A stretch of 19,054 bases of DNA, taken from the NCBI GenBank assembly GCA_039024315.1, contig JBCCQN010000160.1, forward strand, positions 1 through 19,054, given 5' to 3'. Below are positions 17,601-19,054 of the stretch, one piece after another. Within the stretch, counting starts at the first letter, position 1. Each line of letters opens with the position of its first letter. The position numbers were made by a program, and so were the translations under genes. The DNA comes from JBCAWW01 sp039024315. GTDB lineage: Bacteria; Bacteroidota; Bacteroidia; J057. The notes below the pieces were generated by a model. The model did not search any database. It was not told where the DNA came from and saw only the letters and a program-made list of their open reading frames with translations.

Positions 17601-18440
17601 CACATGGGTAGGATTCGTAGGATCAGAGATATCCAGAATCTCAATCCCTTGATCGAAATATGCCGGCACATACGCATATTTGCCAGATACAACAATATCA
17701 ACAGCACCGTTTAATGCTGTCGTGGCATCATCGTATATCGCTCCCACATGGGTAGGATTGGTGGGATCCGATATATCCAAAATCTCCACTGCATTATCCG
17801 AAGCGATATAAGCGTACTTACCGGATACATGAATGCTGTATGGGGCATCTAATGCCGTCGTTAGATTATCTACAATCCCTCCCACACGGGTTGGATTGGT
17901 TGGATCAGAGATGTCCAAAATTTCAACCGCAGCGTCATGAAATGCCGCCACATAGACGTATTTACCAGATACAAAAATATCCCGGGCACCTTGCAAAGAT
18001 GTTGTAATATCATCCTGGATCGAGCCGGCATGGGTTGGGTTCCCCGGCGTTTGCAGAAAGTTGCCTCTGGCTAAGGTAAGTTTTTCCGTAGGGATATCTG
18101 TCCCGATTCCCACCATACCTTGGTCATAATAGATACTATCTCCCTTAGCTTTCCAGGGACTATCAAGGGTCTTCCATGCTGTTCCATCATAATAATTAAT
18201 GGTAGAGATATCGGTATTGTAGATCTGCAGGCCCGTCGCAGGCTGAGCAATTGCATCTCGCTCAGCGGTGGTCATCCGGGGGATAAGCATACCCTTGTTG
18301 GTGCTCTTTACATCCAGCATAGCGCTGGGATCGGGATCATCATTGGTTTCGTTGATGCTCACCTGGGCTTGTAAGCAGAGGGGCAGGGCCAACAGCGCGA
18401 AAAGGGTCCAAATGGTAAAGCAGGAGCTATTTTTCATCAT
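14685..18440 (-). CDS. Secreted LVIVD-propeller protein with tail-fiber stalk and S74 chaperone domain (array paralogue 2)
   Basis: The 1251-residue product has almost the same signal peptide (MMKNSSCFTIWTLFALLALPLCLQAQ) and N-terminal segment (DKST-like, NKGMLIPRMTTAERDAI) as paralogue 1. A first VGIGT motif then leads into residues about 139-468: seven LVIVD repeats (VSGKYAYVA, then VEILDISDPTNPTHVGAI), probably a seven-blade propeller. Three 41-residue stalk repeats follow (AFVGDGSGLTGIGDDLGDHTATQ), then several VGIGT fiber units. The C-terminal module of about 440 residues is nearly identical to that of paralogue 1. The S74 domain has Ser1049 and Lys1054 in HSDMRIKQ, and a coiled coil ends the chain at MMTESK. 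No T9SS sorting domain is seen. It is probably a secreted trimeric fiber with a different head; its binding target is unknown. Confidence 0.88.
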   Translation of the reverse strand: MMKNSSCFTIWTLFALLALPLCLQAQVSINETNDDPDPSAMLDVKSTNKGMLIPRMTTAERDAIAQPATGLQIYNTDISTINYYDGTAWKTLDSPWKAKGDSIYYDQGMVGIGTDIPTEKLTLARGNFLQTPGNPTHAGSIQDDITTSLQGARDIFVSGKYVYVAAFHDAAVEILDISDPTNPTRVGGIVDNLTTALDAPYSIHVSGKYAYIASDNAVEILDISDPTNPTHVGAIYDDATTALNGAVDIVVSGKYAYVPAYFDQGIEILDISDPTNPTHVGAIYDNATTALRGPASIYVSGKYAYVAAPDDDGVEILDISDPTNPTHVGAIYDDATTALKGPVDIYVSGKYAYVAAANDDGVEILDISDPANPTHVGAITDNGNTILKGAAGIHVSGKYAYVIADDEDGVQILDISDPTNPTPAGSITDDGTTVMRSIRDIHVSGKYAYVASSRPSESGLEVLDISGLDAPSASIGNIATNQIDVSENARLGSLLVKDDLNVGKDVFTQGQITASSFVGDGSRLTGIGDDLGDHTATQDLNLAGNDLSNGGTLTATAFVGDGSGLTGIGDDLGDHTATQELDLAGNDLSNGGTLTATAFVGDGSGLTGIGDNLGGHTATQNLQLSGFWLSHSGADAGLYIAPNGHIGLGTDATNAPLTVGGSAELNGDNTQFQFRSYGGVSNNFIQAGGIRTNFNAPNSISTFTASDYQMEFFLPTDNNANTTDVLTLRADGHVGIGTTSPDEELHLIGQFKYEDGNALDGYVLTSDATGVATWQPAQDGQTLLFDGTNLTISGGNSENLSSLRDNLGDHTATQNLQLDGNWLSHDGGDEGVFVDATGKVGIGTDSPGERFNVNGNIRLDGNSRRLIFRSSNVNGTNISEIRTNVSAPSSAASSDDPWDNFMQFQVARNNSGGKTDVLHLQGDGRVGLGTSDPEAILHLDFADQGDTSGIMLSAGSSNSVIYHQDSDLIIRKRAHTNTLVLDASGNVGIGTASPSKAKLEIVGSGSSYTVPGTSGYYGSGGFNNNSSYSGSFSLYANGIIGAAAYVAHSDMRIKQIEGLSNSEADLETLMQIEVTDYRLLDTLAQCNAPVKKVIAQQVAEVYPQAVTNNLTEVVPDIYQRAAVQDGWIMLATNLTVGERVKLISEQSNAVYEVIAVEANRFQVSASASQNASLAQTQSVFVFGREVNDFHTVDYEAISMLNVSATQEQQRIIEQQQAEIEMLKTRLQQQQTEKASFEARLQALEAMMTESK
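14924..14944 (+). repeat. REP core inside the LVIVD tail-fiber gene
   Basis: The 18-base core AAGCGTTCTGCGAAGCAG is present exactly and encodes ASQNASL on the - strand, as in paralogue 1. Confidence 0.65.
16601..16897 (-). repeat. 123-bp in-frame tandem repeat in paralogue 2
   Basis: The word GCCTATACCGGTCAGCC recurs at 16611, 16734 and 16857, an exact 123-base period (41 residues); the third unit is partial and has one changed base at the end of this word. The units are nearly identical and encode the stalk repeat DDLGDHTATQ to GDGSGLTGIG. Confidence 0.88.
17036..18026 (-). repeat. LVIVD repeat region, seven units of about 138-147 bp
   Basis: Seven in-frame units each encode an SGKYAYV strand and an EILDISDPTNPT-type strand. 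Units 3-5 are very similar in nucleotide sequence, which points to recent duplication or homogenisation. Confidence 0.85.
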
Positions 18441-18450
18441 CCTAAGGGTT

Positions 18451-18478
18451 GAATTATTTCAAGATTATCAGATGATTC
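18451..18478 (-). promoter_or_regulatory. Inverted repeat upstream of paralogue 2, possible operator/promoter
   Basis: GAATTAT (18451-18457) and ATGATTC (18472-18478) match the repeat at 14378-14405 with one arm mismatch. The same TAATCTTG candidate lies between the arms (18467-18460, - strand). No conserved -33 element is found. Confidence 0.28.
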
Positions 18479-18545
18479 AAAGGTCGCGGCTAAGCAGGAC
18501 AAGCTCTTTGACCATTGTGCCGGATTCATTGACTATTGTTGCATG

Positions 18546-18668
18546 CCGCTTCGCGGAACGCTGGGATGGAATTGTTGAGTTATTGAATTGTTGAATTGTT
18601 GAATTGTTGAATGAACACTAATCAACACCGCAACAATTCAACAAATAGACAAGCGTTCTGCGAAGCAG
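18546..18668. repeat. REPIN-like inverted pair 4 (123 bp)
   Basis: The outer arms are CCGC-TTC-GCGG-AACGC (from 18546) and AAGCGTTCTGCGAAGCAG (to 18668). The centre has a short tandem run of the 9-mer TTGAATTGT, which can pair with CAACAATTCAACAA near the right arm. Apart from this element, the upstream inverted repeat and the terminator, the gap 18441-18767 holds nothing visible. Confidence 0.8.
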
Positions 18669-18681
18669 CACCCCAAAAAGC

Positions 18682-18725
18682 AGACAGAAGCCCAGCATGG
18701 AAATCAATCCACGGGACTCCTGTCT
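18682..18725 (-). terminator. Probable terminator of the third tail-fiber gene
   Basis: AGACAGAAGCCC (18682-18693) pairs with GGGACTCCTGTCT (18713-18725) with one bulge, and an inner TGGA/TCCA extends the stem. On the - strand the hairpin is followed by GCTTTTTGG. It lies 42 bases after the stop codon. Confidence 0.65.
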
Positions 18726-18767
18726 TTTGCTCCTAAACTTTCTCTATGTATGGCTAGGCGGAAATAA

Positions 18768-19054
18768 CTATTTCGATTCGGTCATCATCGCTTCCAGCAC
18801 TTGAAGACGAGCTTCGAAAGATGCTTTCATATTGGTCATTTCTTGCTGTTGAGAAGCTTTTTCAGCTTCTAAGGCTTCAATCCGTGCTTGTTGCTGCTCA
18901 ATAATCCGTTTCAGCTCCTGCGTCGCACTCACATTGAGCATGGAGATTGCTTCGTAGTCTACGGTGTGAAAATCCTTCACCTCGCGGCCAAAGACAAAGA
19001 CGCTTTGCGTCTGAGCGAGAGAAGCGTTCTGCGAAGCAAGACTCGAAACCTGAA
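18768..19054 (-). CDS. Third tail-fiber-domain paralogue, C-terminal end only
   Basis: The frame is open from the window edge to the TAG at 18768-18770, giving the last 94 or so residues. They match the ends of the two complete paralogues: ASQNASLAQTQSVFVFGREV, then DFHTVDYEAISMLNVSATQ, a coiled coil, and MMTESK. Its coiled-coil ending (TNMKASFEARLQVLEAMM) is closer to that of paralogue 1 than to its direct neighbour, paralogue 2. Its head domain lies outside the window. Confidence 0.9.
   Translation of the reverse strand, partial: QVSSLASQNASLAQTQSVFVFGREVKDFHTVDYEAISMLNVSATQELKRIIEQQQARIEALEAEKASQQQEMTNMKASFEARLQVLEAMMTESK
19019..19039 (+). repeat. REP core inside the third tail-fiber gene
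   Basis: The core is present except for the last base (GCAA instead of GCAG), which breaks the outermost stem pair. It encodes ASQNASL as in the other paralogues. Confidence 0.55.

Larger units (their letters stand above)
18235..19054 (-). repeat. Junction block copy B (runs off the window)
   Basis: The same order of elements as at 14161-16010: 3' end of a tail-fiber gene, terminator, REPIN-like element, upstream inverted repeat, and the signal peptide of paralogue 2. This is the second copy of the constant unit junction. Confidence 0.75.

Noticed and set aside
16601..18026. Regular direct repeats resembling a CRISPR array
   Set aside because: The periods (123 and about 144 bases) are multiples of three, in frame, and encode stalk and propeller repeats; there are no unique spacers.
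11506..19054. Prophage tail-fiber region
   Set aside because: The proteins have Sec signal peptides and Bacteroidota-type N-terminal segments, and no phage structural, lysis or integrase genes lie nearby.

Overview
The window comes from the chromosome of a Bacteroidota bacterium, most likely of the Saprospiraceae/Lewinella type. The evidence is a secreted protein with a type IX secretion (T9SS) type A sorting domain, a Reg_prop/Y_Y_Y sensor kinase, Bacteroidota-style 'tail fiber domain' (S74 chaperone) proteins, and genes without Shine-Dalgarno sites. No phage structural, plasmid or insertion-sequence gene is visible.

Layout. (1) 1-5087, + strand: the 3' end of a secreted beta-propeller-like protein, then a 1418-residue right-handed beta-helix protein carrying a cysteine-free Omp28-like domain and a T9SS C-terminal domain; a strong intrinsic terminator follows at 5132-5164. 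(2) 5375-8689, - strand: a large membrane sensor histidine kinase without a receiver or DNA-binding domain. (3) 8924-11119, - strand: a tight three-gene operon transcribed GNAT acetyltransferase -> PlsC-like acyltransferase -> HAD-IB phosphatase, probably lipid related. (4) 11427 to the window end, - strand: a tandem array of at least three paralogous secreted tail-fiber-domain proteins. Two are complete and the third runs off the edge.

The array is the most interesting part. The two complete paralogues share almost the same signal peptide and N-terminal segment, and almost the same roughly 440-residue C-terminal module (stalk repeats, S74 Ser/Lys dyad, coiled coil). The central display domain is completely different: a six-blade Kelch propeller in one, a seven-repeat LVIVD propeller in the other. 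The intergenic segments are also duplicated, each holding an upstream inverted repeat, a REPIN-like element and a terminator, so the locus reads as constant junction blocks alternating with exchangeable display cassettes.

A second signal is a family of REP-like palindromes (core AAGCGTTCYGCGMAGCRG). They occur as four inverted pairs (REPIN-like, 70-123 bp) between genes and as single copies. Their 4-bp stems co-vary between copies. An 18-base exact copy of the core lies inside the coding sequence of each of the two complete tail-fiber genes, and a 17-of-18 copy in the third. The mobilising enzyme (a RAYT/TnpA-REP type transposase would be expected) is not in this window.
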